DNA from: Robertmurraya korlensis NBRC 107688
GTDB taxonomy: Bacteria > Bacillota > Bacilli > Bacillales > Cytobacillaceae
Assembly (NCBI RefSeq): GCF_001591645.1
Contig: NZ_BCVH01000011.1
Span: 1-64,000 of the forward strand
Length of the DNA: 64,000 bases
Reading direction: 5' to 3'
Shown here: positions 24,766-33,157 of the stretch, one piece after another
How positions within the stretch are numbered: position 1 is the first letter of the stretch
How the letters are laid out: each line of letters opens with the position of its first letter
Program-made: the position numbers and the translations under genes
The notes under the pieces: model-generated
Seen by the model: only the letters and a program-made list of their open reading frames with translations
Database searches by the model: none
What the model was told of the DNA's origin: nothing

Positions 24766-26929
24766 AGACTGCTTCCTCCTCAGTAAGGAAAGCATATAAC
24801 CCCTGTTGCTTTAATCGATTGATAACAAACTGAGCATCCTTCTTTTGCACATTCGATAATAGAATATATAGTTCACCTTTTTCATCGTAACCATAATAAT
24901 CATTGACTCTTAGTAAGGAACCAATCGAACTCAATTCTTGAATAGAGTAGCTTCTGGTTTCCATTTGTAGCATAATGAATGAAAGATTTAGTTCAGTTAG
25001 ACCTTTTTGTTTATTTTCTAGCATTCTCTTAAAATAGGTTGGTTTCAGTGCATTCGTATCCTCGATGTATCGCTCTTTATTAATTTCGTTAATATAGTCA
25101 TAGGCTCTTTGCAAAGAAGAAGAGATCAAGCGACTAGTAACATCAACTAAATTACGATAGGAAAGCGTTAGACGATCGAAATCCACATCGTAACAGATGA
25201 TTAAGGCAATCGTTTCATTGTTTTGAACGATTGGTGAAACAAATGATGGCTCCACAGGGTCTAGACTCATATTAAATAGAATCTTCTGAAAGTGTAAGGC
25301 TTTTTCGGAAAGAGACCCTTGCTCTAATTTAATTGAAATAGCTGGTTGAAAGCCTGGATCATTCGATTTGACCGCTAGCCTCATATACCCGTTAGGATTT
25401 GTTAAGTAAATCGCAAATTTACGAGCCTTTAAAGTCTTTTCTAGTACATGAATAGCACCATTAAATAATACTTCAGGCTCTAAATTATCTAGCTCTTTTA
25501 CAGACTGATAAATCACTCCAATTCCATCCTCTGACCGAAGAATTTGTTCTCTTAATTCTTCTTTTACCTGTAGAGTGTCCTCGTAGATCTTGGATAAGAA
25601 AGAGTATTTTGATTTTGCTGATTCTAATTCGTCCCTAGTAAACTGCAATTCAATTTTTTGGTGATCTGATTTGTAACTCACGATGAAACCAACTAATAGA
25701 TAAATGGTCAAGGTCGCAAGGATTGAATTATCTAGAAAAAGAGAGGTCCATATTCGTCCTTCAGACATAAGGTCGTAGAACTGAACACCAATGGCGAGAA
25801 ATGCAGCGAGAACCATTTGGCTTTTGTTAAACATAAGGGCTGTCAATAACACATAGATAATCCATAAGTCCACTGTATCAATCATTGGGGTAATAAAATA
25901 AAACCCCGCCCAGAAAAGAATAAAGAGTACAATATTTTCAATAAATGAAAGGAATGGAATTCTCTTTGTGACAACAACTTCATCCTTTTGTTCAGATTGC
26001 TTGTCAATAGGTGCTTTTTCTTCTTTGTAAAAATCAATAACCTTTTGCAGGCCTCCCGAAAGACTATACATAGGAACCCAGTCCAATTGGGCTTTGATAC
26101 TCGAATTATCTAAGGAGGAGCGACTAATATTATCCTGAAGTTTCTCGATTCGCTTGATATCCGCGACCGGATGTAACCTGCTAAACTCGTTTACTAACTC
26201 GTTTATGCTTATCTCTGTTCCAGTTGATAGATTGTAGATTCCTGATAATTCACTCATGACCGATCGAAAGATAGCATCTGCAATGTCACCAACATAAATG
26301 AAATCACGTGTTTGTTCTCCATCACTGTAAACAGTTATTGGTTTACTAGAAAGCACTTGATTGGTAAAGGTTGAAATCACGCTGCTTTCCTGGCTAAGAT
26401 GTTGTCTAGGTCCATACACATTTGATAGTCGAAATATTAGGGAAGAAACTCCATATAATTGCTCCCACTTTTGACAGTATGTTTCCCCCATCATTTTACT
26501 AATCCCATAAGGTGAGATGGGATTAAGACTCTCATTTTCTTTTAAAGGAGTATTTACATTGTTTCCATATACCGCTGCAGAGGAACAGAAAACAAATTTT
26601 GTTACCTTGTATATTTGAGAAAGATGAAGGAGATTAATTAATCCCAAAATATTTGTAGAAGAGTCTATTAGAGGTTCATGGACAGATAATTGTACTTTTG
26701 TTTGAGCTGCACAATGAACAACAATATCAATGGAATGATTTCGGAAGAATTTTTCGCATTTTTCTTCATCCTCAATATCGCAAATGAGCGACCGATGCTT
26801 AAAAGGCACATTTTCTTTCTTGCCAGTCGATAAGTTATCAATGATAAAAATGGAGTGATTTTCCTTATAGAATCTTTCAGCTATAAAGGAACCGATGAAA
26901 CCATAGCCACCAGTTATTAAGACATTCAT
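24755..26929 (-). CDS. pelD: PelD c-di-GMP receptor fused to an N-terminal sugar-nucleotide epimerase
   Basis: A 724-residue fusion. Residues 1-300 are an extended short-chain dehydrogenase/epimerase: GGYGFIG (7-13), SSAAVYG (116-122), YGISK (Tyr141, Lys145) and RLSNVYGPRQ. Residues 326-418 hold four membrane helices, 430-470 a coiled coil, 470-610 a GAF domain, and 620-724 a degenerate GGDEF. The I-site RVND (674-677) lies five residues before EKGEL (683-687), which replaces GGDEF: c-di-GMP can probably bind but not be made. In P. aeruginosa PelD switches Pel synthesis on when c-di-GMP binds. The epimerase probably supplies UDP-GalNAc, as PelX does elsewhere. GGAGG precedes ATG 26929. First gene of the operon. 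Confidence 0.92.
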   Translation of the reverse strand: MNVLITGGYGFIGSFIAERFYKENHSIFIIDNLSTGKKENVPFKHRSLICDIEDEEKCEKFFRNHSIDIVVHCAAQTKVQLSVHEPLIDSSTNILGLINLLHLSQIYKVTKFVFCSSAAVYGNNVNTPLKENESLNPISPYGISKMMGETYCQKWEQLYGVSSLIFRLSNVYGPRQHLSQESSVISTFTNQVLSSKPITVYSDGEQTRDFIYVGDIADAIFRSVMSELSGIYNLSTGTEISINELVNEFSRLHPVADIKRIEKLQDNISRSSLDNSSIKAQLDWVPMYSLSGGLQKVIDFYKEEKAPIDKQSEQKDEVVVTKRIPFLSFIENIVLFILFWAGFYFITPMIDTVDLWIIYVLLTALMFNKSQMVLAAFLAIGVQFYDLMSEGRIWTSLFLDNSILATLTIYLLVGFIVSYKSDHQKIELQFTRDELESAKSKYSFLSKIYEDTLQVKEELREQILRSEDGIGVIYQSVKELDNLEPEVLFNGAIHVLEKTLKARKFAIYLTNPNGYMRLAVKSNDPGFQPAISIKLEQGSLSEKALHFQKILFNMSLDPVEPSFVSPIVQNNETIALIICYDVDFDRLTLSYRNLVDVTSRLISSSLQRAYDYINEINKERYIEDTNALKPTYFKRMLENKQKGLTELNLSFIMLQMETRSYSIQELSSIGSLLRVNDYYGYDEKGELYILLSNVQKKDAQFVINRLKQQGLYAFLTEEEAVYAG

Positions 26930-26962
26930 AGAATCCTCCAATAAAAAAGTTAATAAGTAATA

Positions 26963-26986
26963 TTTATACTAAATATATAGTATAAA
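26963..26986. promoter_or_regulatory. Inverted repeat in the pel promoter region
   Basis: TTTATACT and AGTATAAA, separated by 8 bp, lie 34-57 bp upstream of the pelD start. The pair could be an operator or part of an AT-rich promoter (TATACT resembles a -10 on the minus strand). No regulator can be named. Confidence 0.35.
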
Positions 26987-27052
26987 AGGTCTATATACAA
27001 TGAGTAGTACTAAAATCCTATTAATGGTTAAAATTACTAAAACTCCCCATTA

Positions 27053-27098
27053 AAAAAATACCTAAAGCTCTTTCCGTTCGGGAAAGTAAGCTTCAGGT
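27053..27098 (-). terminator. Terminator between the HD-GYP unit and pelD
   Basis: ACCTAAAGCTCTTTCC (27060-27075) pairs imperfectly with GGAAAGTAAGCTTCAGGT (27081-27098). Read on the minus strand the stem is followed by TATTTTTTTA. It separates the upstream HD-GYP/small secreted protein unit from the pel promoter. Confidence 0.75.
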
Positions 27099-27122
27099 AC
27101 CTGATGGTTTTTTGGCTTCAAA

Positions 27123-27446
27123 TTAGAAAAGAATTACCGGAGGATCAATCCCTAATACAGGTTCTCCATTTACAGTTAACCAGATATAGTAATGATCGAT
27201 CTCTTTATTAATGATATTCTCAATTTCGGCAATAATAGCTTCTTGTACCTCGAAACTAATTCTGGCAGTTTCCTCGCCTAGAGGGATACCCTCTAAACCT
27301 ACTAAATCAGCAATTTGTCTTGCTTCCTCATAAGAGACTTCTACATACTTGTCATACTCTGATAAATAGGCTGCCTTTGCAGGTGAAACAGCAATGCTAA
27401 CGGCAAAAATTAATACAGTGACCATTACTAATAATACTTTTTTCAT
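27123..27446 (-). CDS. Small secreted protein of unknown function
   Basis: A 107-residue precursor with a classical signal peptide (MKKVLLVMVTVLIFAVSIAVSP) and a probable cleavage after AKA (about residue 25). The mature 80 residues are acidic and mostly helical, ending in a hydrophobic strand (EPVLGIDPPVILF). Its start overlaps the HD-GYP stop codon by one base (TAATG), so the two are translationally coupled. No family recognised. It may be an extracellular partner of the HD-GYP protein or of the Pel matrix, but this is only position. Confidence 0.72.
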   Translation of the reverse strand: MKKVLLVMVTVLIFAVSIAVSPAKAAYLSEYDKYVEVSYEEARQIADLVGLEGIPLGEETARISFEVQEAIIAEIENIINKEIDHYYIWLTVNGEPVLGIDPPVILF

Positions 27447-28360
27447 TATTCACTCACTCCTATTATAATATCTTTTAATTCTATGAACTTATCAACGACA
27501 TCGGGATGATACATCGTTCCGCGACAACGTAATAATTCTTCAATTGCATAATCTGTTGATCTCCGCTTTTGGTAAACACGGTCTGTAGTCATTGCATCAA
27601 ACGAATCTACTACGGAAATAATAGCTGATTCAATACAAATTTCCTCCCCAGTTAACCCTTTAGGGTAGCCTTTGCCATCGTATCGTTCATGATGCTGTTC
27701 CACTACTTCCGCAACAGAAGCTAAAACAGGGATTGTACATTCTTCCAGAAGTTCTCTGCCAATAGTCGGATGCTGCTTCATGATAGTCCATTCTTCACTG
27801 GTTAGCTTACCGGGCTTTTTTAAAACTTCCTCTGGAACTCTAATTTTTCCTACATCATGGAAAAATGAGCCTAAATTTAATTTAAGAAGTTGTTCAGAGG
27901 TAAGCCCCATAGCCTCACCAATGACCATTGATAACTTTGTAATACGATAACAATGATTCAAGGTGTATCCATCTTTCTTCTCTATCTCATCAACTAGAGC
28001 GAACATGTCTCTAGCAATTCGACTATATCTATGGAAGATAGGCTGAGAAGTCACATATAAAAATTCGGTGAGACCAACTGCCTGAAAGGTATGAAGTTCT
28101 TTCACAGGATGTCTAAAAAATGAATCTCCTTCATTGATGGTTTGTCCCGATTCCTCTATGGGTAATGTTCGGAGTTTACCTTTTAACACGATCAGGTACT
28201 CTAGAGCATTCCAACCCTCTTCAGGTTCCAATGCCCAATTAGTGCCTGACTCTAATCTGTGATGAATGACCTCAGCAGTGGGACTAGAAGCAACAAGAGA
28301 TACCTGTAAACCCTTAATTGTTACTGTCTCTATAAAATCCTTTTCATTTATATTAATCAC
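27446..28360 (-). CDS. Cupin/HD-GYP cyclic-di-GMP phosphodiesterase
   Basis: A 304-residue cytoplasmic protein. Residues 25-105 look like a cupin (EYLIVLKGKLRTLPIEES, EGDSFF, and H90 in KELHTF), and residues 118-300 an HD-GYP domain. Catalytic motifs are HDVGKIRVPEEVLKKPGKL (168-186), HHERYDGKGYPKGL (223-236) and SVVDSFDAMTTDRVYQ (about 250-265). HD-GYP enzymes hydrolyse c-di-GMP. It lies directly upstream of pelD on the same strand but in a separate terminated unit, so it probably lowers the signal that PelD reads. The cupin may sense a small ligand. GTG 28360 follows GAGG. Confidence 0.9.
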   Translation of the reverse strand: MININEKDFIETVTIKGLQVSLVASSPTAEVIHHRLESGTNWALEPEEGWNALEYLIVLKGKLRTLPIEESGQTINEGDSFFRHPVKELHTFQAVGLTEFLYVTSQPIFHRYSRIARDMFALVDEIEKKDGYTLNHCYRITKLSMVIGEAMGLTSEQLLKLNLGSFFHDVGKIRVPEEVLKKPGKLTSEEWTIMKQHPTIGRELLEECTIPVLASVAEVVEQHHERYDGKGYPKGLTGEEICIESAIISVVDSFDAMTTDRVYQKRRSTDYAIEELLRCRGTMYHPDVVDKFIELKDIIIGVSE

Positions 28361-28571
28361 TGAGAATCCTCATTTCTAGTAAAAAATACGTCTTCTACTA
28401 TATAACATCGGAGAAGATTCCTATATTTTAATACTTCTAACGTAATATTTCTCTTAAATTTACAGGAAGTAACTCTAACAAATCCATTATATAGAAAATA
28501 CTACCTATTGCAAAGGAGGATTACAATCGGTTTCCTTAAATATTTGTGAATATTCATGAAATAAGGTGTAA

Positions 28572-28600
28572 AAAAACACCTCCTGTTAGGGAGGTGAAAC
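28572..28600 (-). terminator. Terminator of the LysM-NlpC/P60 gene
   Basis: CACCTCC (28577-28583) pairs with GGAGGTG (28590-28596). On the minus strand the stem is followed by a run of seven T, a few bases after the stop codon at 28600. Confidence 0.85.
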
Positions 28601-29646
28601 TAGTAAAATCTCTTAAACCCATCAAAACGCTGCTTGTAATACGAGTTGTCCAGGCTAGTAATCATAACACCCTTGGTTCCATCTGCGTGAATAAATTCAT
28701 TATTCCCAAGATAGATTCCCATATGAGAAATTCCTGCCTTATACGTATTTTCAAAGAATACTAGATCACCAACTTGAGGTTGGTCCACATAATAGGAGCG
28801 ACTATAGTAACCTTCGGCAGAATAGCGTCCAATCTTCGTTCCAGTCTGATTAAACACATAATGAATAAAGCCACTACAGTCAAATCCAGAAGGAGTACTT
28901 CCTCCCCAGACATATGGAATTCCCATAAGAGTTTTGGAAATATCAACCACCGATGTAGCTGTAGTTGTTGGAGCAGTTACCACTTCATTAGGTGGGGTTG
29001 AAGCAACGGCCTTACCTACTAGTAGTTTTTGACCAACATAAATTCGATCAGAAGATAGCCCATTGAGTGCTTTTAATTCTTGGACCGTTAGCCCGAACTG
29101 TGGTGCAATTTTCCCTAAATAGTCACCGCTTTTTACTATATACTCGCTCACAGATGTAGAAGTAGGGGGTGTTGTAACAGCTGGCGTAGAAGGAACAGGT
29201 ATTGTTGTAACAGGTGTACTTACAGTACCAGAAGAGGCTGATACTACAAATCTCTGTCCAGGATAAATTAAATCGCTAGTTAGGTTATTCCATTTTCGGA
29301 GATCACTTAATGAAATATTATGGATTTTAGCAATTTTGCTTAAGCTATCACCAGAAATAACGGTATGGTATTTAACCTCTGATGTTGTTACAACAGTTGG
29401 CGTCTGGACGGTTTGAGTAGGTGTTGGAGAAGAAGTCTCTGCTACTTTTAGAACCTGATTAATATAAATCATATCAGTGGATAACTGATTAATGGATTTT
29501 AATGAAGAGACGGTAGTATTGTGTTTCCCCGCAATACGGGTTAAAGTATCTCCTTTTTGAACAGTGTATGTATTTGCTAGAGCTTGTGATGCAAATGTTG
29601 AACTTAAGAGAACAGCGGAAGTAAGAGATACGACTTTTTTCTTCAT
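28600..29646 (-). CDS. LysM-NlpC/P60 D,L-endopeptidase
   Basis: A 348-residue secreted cell-wall hydrolase of the LytE/CwlS type. After a signal peptide (cleavage near ALA-NT, residue 25) come three LysM modules at about 26-69, 94-138 and 168-212 ([40 protein letters not shown]), separated by Thr/Pro-rich linkers, and a C-terminal NlpC/P60 domain (about 235-348). The catalytic Cys is in GFDCSGF, the His in ISHMGIYLG, and the third His in FIHADG. It cleaves the gamma-D-Glu to diaminopimelate bond during wall growth. Single-gene unit. Confidence 0.93.
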   Translation of the reverse strand: MKKKVVSLTSAVLLSSTFASQALANTYTVQKGDTLTRIAGKHNTTVSSLKSINQLSTDMIYINQVLKVAETSSPTPTQTVQTPTVVTTSEVKYHTVISGDSLSKIAKIHNISLSDLRKWNNLTSDLIYPGQRFVVSASSGTVSTPVTTIPVPSTPAVTTPPTSTSVSEYIVKSGDYLGKIAPQFGLTVQELKALNGLSSDRIYVGQKLLVGKAVASTPPNEVVTAPTTTATSVVDISKTLMGIPYVWGGSTPSGFDCSGFIHYVFNQTGTKIGRYSAEGYYSRSYYVDQPQVGDLVFFENTYKAGISHMGIYLGNNEFIHADGTKGVMITSLDNSYYKQRFDGFKRFY

Positions 29647-29768
29647 TTTTTGACAAATCCTCCTAATCTATTAAAAATAACTAATTCTATATTACCATAT
29701 ATAAGAGAGTAGGGAGGGATATGTTGGGTAAATGGGATAAATGTACTATGTTATTTGATAAATAAAGA

Positions 29769-29796
29769 AGTCAGCAGATACAATCATCTGCTGACT
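29769..29796 (-). terminator. Terminator of the SGNH hydrolase gene
   Basis: AGTCAGCAGAT pairs perfectly with ATCTGCTGACT across a 6-nt loop. It lies just after the stop of the minus-strand SGNH gene and is followed on that strand by a T-rich stretch. Confidence 0.8.
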
Positions 29797-29798
29797 CT

Positions 29799-30572
29799 TT
29801 ATTGGCTAATAAACCGCCCAAGTAAATAATTAGCCCAAACTTGATGTCCTTCTTCATTTGGTTGATTATCTTCATCTAAGTAATCACGTATTTGTTCTGA
29901 CATAGGGTCTGGCCAACTTGTCCAGTGATCCAAGTAAGGAATTTGATGCTCCTCAGCAAAAGCTTTTAATTCTGCAACTTGTGTTTTATAAAGCTTTGGT
30001 TGATACAAAGGATTTGGAGGTTGGAGAATGAAAATCGTATTAGGATTTGCTTCTTTTACCTCATTCATGACAGTTGTAATATTCGCAAGTGTTGCTTTCA
30101 TTGGGACAACCGCATTATCACTTAAGATGAAAGGTTCCCATATAATGAGATCCGCTTGACTCGTAATCAAGTCTGTTTGCTTTCCTGCTTCGACAAACTC
30201 TGCTGTAGTTTCGGGATAGGTTCTTGATTCAATAGAAATAATATTTTCTCCATATGTATCTAGCATTTCCTTCTGAAATAAAGTTGGCCAAGATGACTCA
30301 CCTTCACCTAGTTGTTCAGACCCGGCTATAAGAATATGATAGGGACGTTTTTCAGATAGAGCAGTTTGGAAATACTCTTTTTCTAGCTCAGACCAATTGC
30401 TTGTGAAATCGAGGACTGGGTCCACTGATACAAAAGCTTCTAATTCTTCCTCTGAAAAGGTAGTTTGTTGACCACTACCTGTTACTTCAATTTTCTTTTG
30501 CCAATGTAGATTACCGAAAATAAGTAAAACCAAACATACAATTGCAATCAATGTAGTAAAAAAGGCCCTCAT
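29799..30572 (-). CDS. Membrane-anchored SGNH/GDSL-type hydrolase
   Basis: A 257-residue protein with an N-terminal signal anchor (FFTTLIAIVCLVLLIFGNL) and an extracytoplasmic SGNH domain. The block I region reads ILIAGSEQLGEGESSW (Gly-Ser in place of the usual GDS), block III is IWEPFILSDNAV, and the C-terminal block V is PNEEGHQVWANYLL, where the His is kept and the usual Asp is replaced by Asn-Glu. Homologues beside exopolysaccharide genes act as esterases or acetyltransferase partners. It is divergent from the capsule operon 195 bp away, so the two promoters share this gap. Confidence 0.82.
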   Translation of the reverse strand: MRAFFTTLIAIVCLVLLIFGNLHWQKKIEVTGSGQQTTFSEEELEAFVSVDPVLDFTSNWSELEKEYFQTALSEKRPYHILIAGSEQLGEGESSWPTLFQKEMLDTYGENIISIESRTYPETTAEFVEAGKQTDLITSQADLIIWEPFILSDNAVVPMKATLANITTVMNEVKEANPNTIFILQPPNPLYQPKLYKTQVAELKAFAEEHQIPYLDHWTSWPDPMSEQIRDYLDEDNQPNEEGHQVWANYLLGRFISQ

Positions 30573-30727
30573 AAATGGTTGTTCCTCCTGATTTGTTAAT
30601 TGTTGTAAGTTTAAATAATATACTATGATTTTAACAAAAAAAAGTTATTATTAAGATAGAAATTAACAAACTTCTTCAAAATTATATAAAGTATGACAAA
30701 AACCGTCATTTTTCTCAACGTGTTATA

Positions 30728-30736
30728 TGCTATAAT
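30728..30736 (+). promoter_or_regulatory. Extended -10 promoter candidate of the capsule operon
   Basis: TGCTATAAT at 30728-30736 is a perfect extended -10 sequence 31 bp before the first gene of the operon. No good -35 hexamer lies 17 bp upstream (ATTTTT), which is typical of extended -10 promoters. Confidence 0.55.
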
Positions 30737-30766
30737 ACTAGAAGTTTTTCATTTTAGGAGGATACG

Positions 30767-31504
30767 ATGGAAGAAACGATTAGTTTAAAAGACCTATTTT
30801 TGACGTTACGTAAACGTCTTAGTTTAATAGCTTTAATTACCATTCTCTTTGCAACAATCAGTGGCCTGATTAGCTTTTTTTACCTTACTCCGATTTATCA
30901 AGCATCAACGCAAATTCTCGTAAACCAATCAAAGAATGACCAAGCGACTTATAATGTAGGAGAAGTTCAAACAAACCTACAGCTCATTAACACCTACAAT
31001 GTAATTATTAAAAGCCCAGCAATTTTAGATTTAGTCATTAAGGAATTAGACCTGAATATGACATCAGGACAGTTAAATGGAAAGATTACCGTGCAAAGTG
31101 AACAAAATTCACAGGTTGTAAATGTGTCTGTTCAGGACTCAGACCCGAAATTAGCTGCCGATATTGCGAATAAAACAGCATCTATATTCCAGAGAGAAAT
31201 CAAGGAAATCATGAATGTAGACAACGTGAGCGTTCTTGCGAAAGCGGTAGTGCTAGATAACCAATCGCCGATTAAGCCAGAACCATTACTAAATATTGCG
31301 ATTGCTCTTGTAGTTGGTTTAATGATGGGTGTCGGAATTGCCTTCTTATTAGAATATTTGGATAACACAATTAAGACAGAACAAGATATTGAGCAAACAT
31401 TAGGACTTCCTGTACTAGGTGCCATCCCGACGATTGAAGAAACGGTACCACAAACAAGTCGTGCAAGCAAAACACGTAATCGAGGTGAGAGAGTTGGTGT
31501 TTAA
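30767..31504 (+). CDS. ywqC: Polysaccharide chain-length/kinase-modulator protein (Wzz, YwqC/YveK type)
   Basis: A 245-residue membrane protein with helices near each end (about residues 20-42 and 172-194) flanking an extracytoplasmic domain. The N-terminal ISLKDLFLTLRKRL and the C-terminal INIAIALVVGLMMGVGIAFLLEYLDNTIKTEQDIE stretch (helix then short cytoplasmic tail) are typical of Gram-positive Wzz-like proteins that activate a partner tyrosine kinase and control polymer length. AGGAGG precedes ATG 30767. Its end overlaps the kinase gene by 8 bp. Confidence 0.92.
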   Translation: MEETISLKDLFLTLRKRLSLIALITILFATISGLISFFYLTPIYQASTQILVNQSKNDQATYNVGEVQTNLQLINTYNVIIKSPAILDLVIKELDLNMTSGQLNGKITVQSEQNSQVVNVSVQDSDPKLAADIANKTASIFQREIKEIMNVDNVSVLAKAVVLDNQSPIKPEPLLNIAIALVVGLMMGVGIAFLLEYLDNTIKTEQDIEQTLGLPVLGAIPTIEETVPQTSRASKTRNRGERVGV

Positions 31505-32198
31505 AAAAGAAAAAAAAGCAAAAGTATCAGATTTTAAACGAAAGCTCGTTGTAAAAAATGATCCGAAATCACCGGTATCAGAGCAGTACCGTACGATTCG
31601 TACTAACATTCAATTTTCAACTTTAGATAATGAAATCCGTACCTTGATGGTCACTTCCTCTGGACCGGGAGAAGGAAAATCAACAACAGCAGCCAATCTA
31701 GCAACGGTTTTTGCGCAGCAGGGGAATAAGGTGCTATTAGTGGATGCAGATATGAGAAAGCCGACCGTTCACTATACCTTCAGCTTAGGAAATACGTTTG
31801 GTCTAACAACGGTGTTAACAAAGCAATCCAATTTACATGATTCAACAACGCAAATAGATTCATCTAATCTTTATGTGCTACCATGTGGACCGGTTCCTCC
31901 GAATCCAGCCGAAGTCATTAGCTCTCGAGCAATGGATGAACTGATGGAAACGGCATTGAATGAGTTTGATATGATTATTTTTGATTCGCCTCCTGTATTA
32001 GTTGTAACGGATGCTCAGCTTTTAGCAAATAAATGTGATGGAACGATTTTAGTTGTTTCATCAAACTTCACGGAGAAGGAAAATGCAGTGAAAGCTAAGG
32101 AACAGCTGACAACTTCAAAAGCAAAGCTGCTAGGAGTTATCTTAAATAATAAGAAGCAAGACAAATCTCAATACTACTATTATTATGGCGGGAAATAG
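31497..32198 (+). CDS. ywqD: Bacterial tyrosine kinase (BY-kinase, CapB/YwqD type)
   Basis: A 233-residue cytoplasmic ATPase-type tyrosine kinase. Walker A is SGPGEGKST (about residues 59-67), Walker A' is VLLVDADMRKP (about 83-93) and Walker B is IIFDSPPVLVV. The C-terminus has a tyrosine cluster (QYYYYYGGK) for autophosphorylation. It is paired with the membrane modulator encoded upstream and is reversed by the PHP phosphatase downstream; phosphorylation controls capsule synthesis and UDP-sugar dehydrogenases. AGGTGA places the start on GTG 31497, inside the upstream gene; TTG 31494 is an alternative. Confidence 0.93.
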   Translation: MFKKEKKAKVSDFKRKLVVKNDPKSPVSEQYRTIRTNIQFSTLDNEIRTLMVTSSGPGEGKSTTAANLATVFAQQGNKVLLVDADMRKPTVHYTFSLGNTFGLTTVLTKQSNLHDSTTQIDSSNLYVLPCGPVPPNPAEVISSRAMDELMETALNEFDMIIFDSPPVLVVTDAQLLANKCDGTILVVSSNFTEKENAVKAKEQLTTSKAKLLGVILNNKKQDKSQYYYYYGGK

Positions 32199-32273
32199 GA
32201 GTTAATTGCCAGTTTTGATATAGGCCGGTTTTGAAATGTCTCAAATTAAAATATTCGGAGAGTAGTGGAATGT

Positions 32274-33038
32274 ATGATTGATATTCATTGTCATATCCTC
32301 CCGTCCCTTGATGATGGGGCAAAGGATATAAGTGAGTCCGTTGCAATGGCAAGAGAAGCGGTAAAGGAAGGCATTGATACGATTATCGCTACTCCCCATC
32401 ATAAAAACGGACAGTATGAAAATAAGAAACTCACTATTCTAGAAGAAGTGAAACTACTGAATAAACGACTTCAAGAAGAAAAGATCCCTCTAAATATTCT
32501 ACCTGGACAGGAAACAAGAATATTTGGTGAATTTTTAGAAGAAGAAGAGCTTGTTCATATCCTCCCATTGAACCAAACTCAATACGTATTCGTTGAGCTT
32601 CCATCTGGTCATGTACCTAGATACACCGAACGATTACTATTTGATGTTCAGCTTAAGGGATTTATACCGATCATTGTTCACCCAGAAAGAAACACAGAAA
32701 TCATCACCAATCCTGATATTATGTACAATCTTGTTAAAAAAGGGGCTTTGACTCAAGTAACAGCTTCGAGTGTAGCAGGGTATTTCGGAAAAAAGATTCA
32801 GAAGTTCTCTGCCCAGTTAATAGAGGCAAATCTTACTCATTTTCTAGCTTCTGATGCACATAATGTGAATAATCGAACATTTAAAATGATGGATGCGCTA
32901 GATATGGTAGAAGCAAAATTCGGTGTTGATATGGTCTACTTTTATACAGAAAATGCAGAGCTATTAATTGAAGGAAAGAATGTGATGAAAGAGATTCCGG
33001 AAAGAGTAAAGGCAAAGAAGTTTCTAGGAATCTTTTAA
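32274..33038 (+). CDS. ywqE: PHP-type protein-tyrosine phosphatase (YwqE/CpsB type)
   Basis: A 254-residue manganese-dependent phosphatase of the PHP superfamily. Metal ligands appear in MIDIHCHILPSLDDGAKD (residues 1-18), ATPHHKNGQY (about 39), PGQETRI (about 80), PIIVHPERN (about 131) and FLASDAHN (about 190). It dephosphorylates the BY-kinase and its substrates. GTG 32265 is in frame but too close to GGAGAG (32257-32262); ATG 32274 fits better and starts directly with the DIHCH motif. Confidence 0.93.
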   Translation: MIDIHCHILPSLDDGAKDISESVAMAREAVKEGIDTIIATPHHKNGQYENKKLTILEEVKLLNKRLQEEKIPLNILPGQETRIFGEFLEEEELVHILPLNQTQYVFVELPSGHVPRYTERLLFDVQLKGFIPIIVHPERNTEIITNPDIMYNLVKKGALTQVTASSVAGYFGKKIQKFSAQLIEANLTHFLASDAHNVNNRTFKMMDALDMVEAKFGVDMVYFYTENAELLIEGKNVMKEIPERVKAKKFLGIF

Positions 33039-33047
33039 TTGGAATCT

Positions 33048-33098
33048 AAATATCTAAGAAAAAATATATGATCCATATGTCTTTTCTTAGATATTTTT
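33048..33098 (+). terminator. Strong terminator inside the capsule operon
   Basis: AAATATCTAAGAAAA pairs with TTTTCTTAGATATTT, with a second stem (ATATG with CATAT) inside the loop, followed by T. It lies ten bases after the phosphatase stop and before the PglF-like gene. It would separate the three regulatory genes from the biosynthetic genes unless antiterminated. Confidence 0.8.
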
Positions 33099-33157
33099 AT
33101 GCTCGTAATGCTTTAAAGCGTTGATTCGAGCAAATATTTAGAAAGGGGAGGGTACGA
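33099..33157 (+). ncRNA. Structured leader before the PglF/EpsC-like gene, possible EAR-type element
   Basis: Directly after the terminator the RNA can form TGCTCG (33100-33105) with CGAGCA (33127-33132), enclosing an AATGCTTTAAAGCGTT palindrome. In Bacillus the EAR antitermination RNA sits in just this place, between the kinase-type genes and epsC. I cannot confirm the conserved EAR core by eye, so this may simply be a leader hairpin. AAAGGGGAGG at 33142-33151 is the ribosome binding site. Confidence 0.35.
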
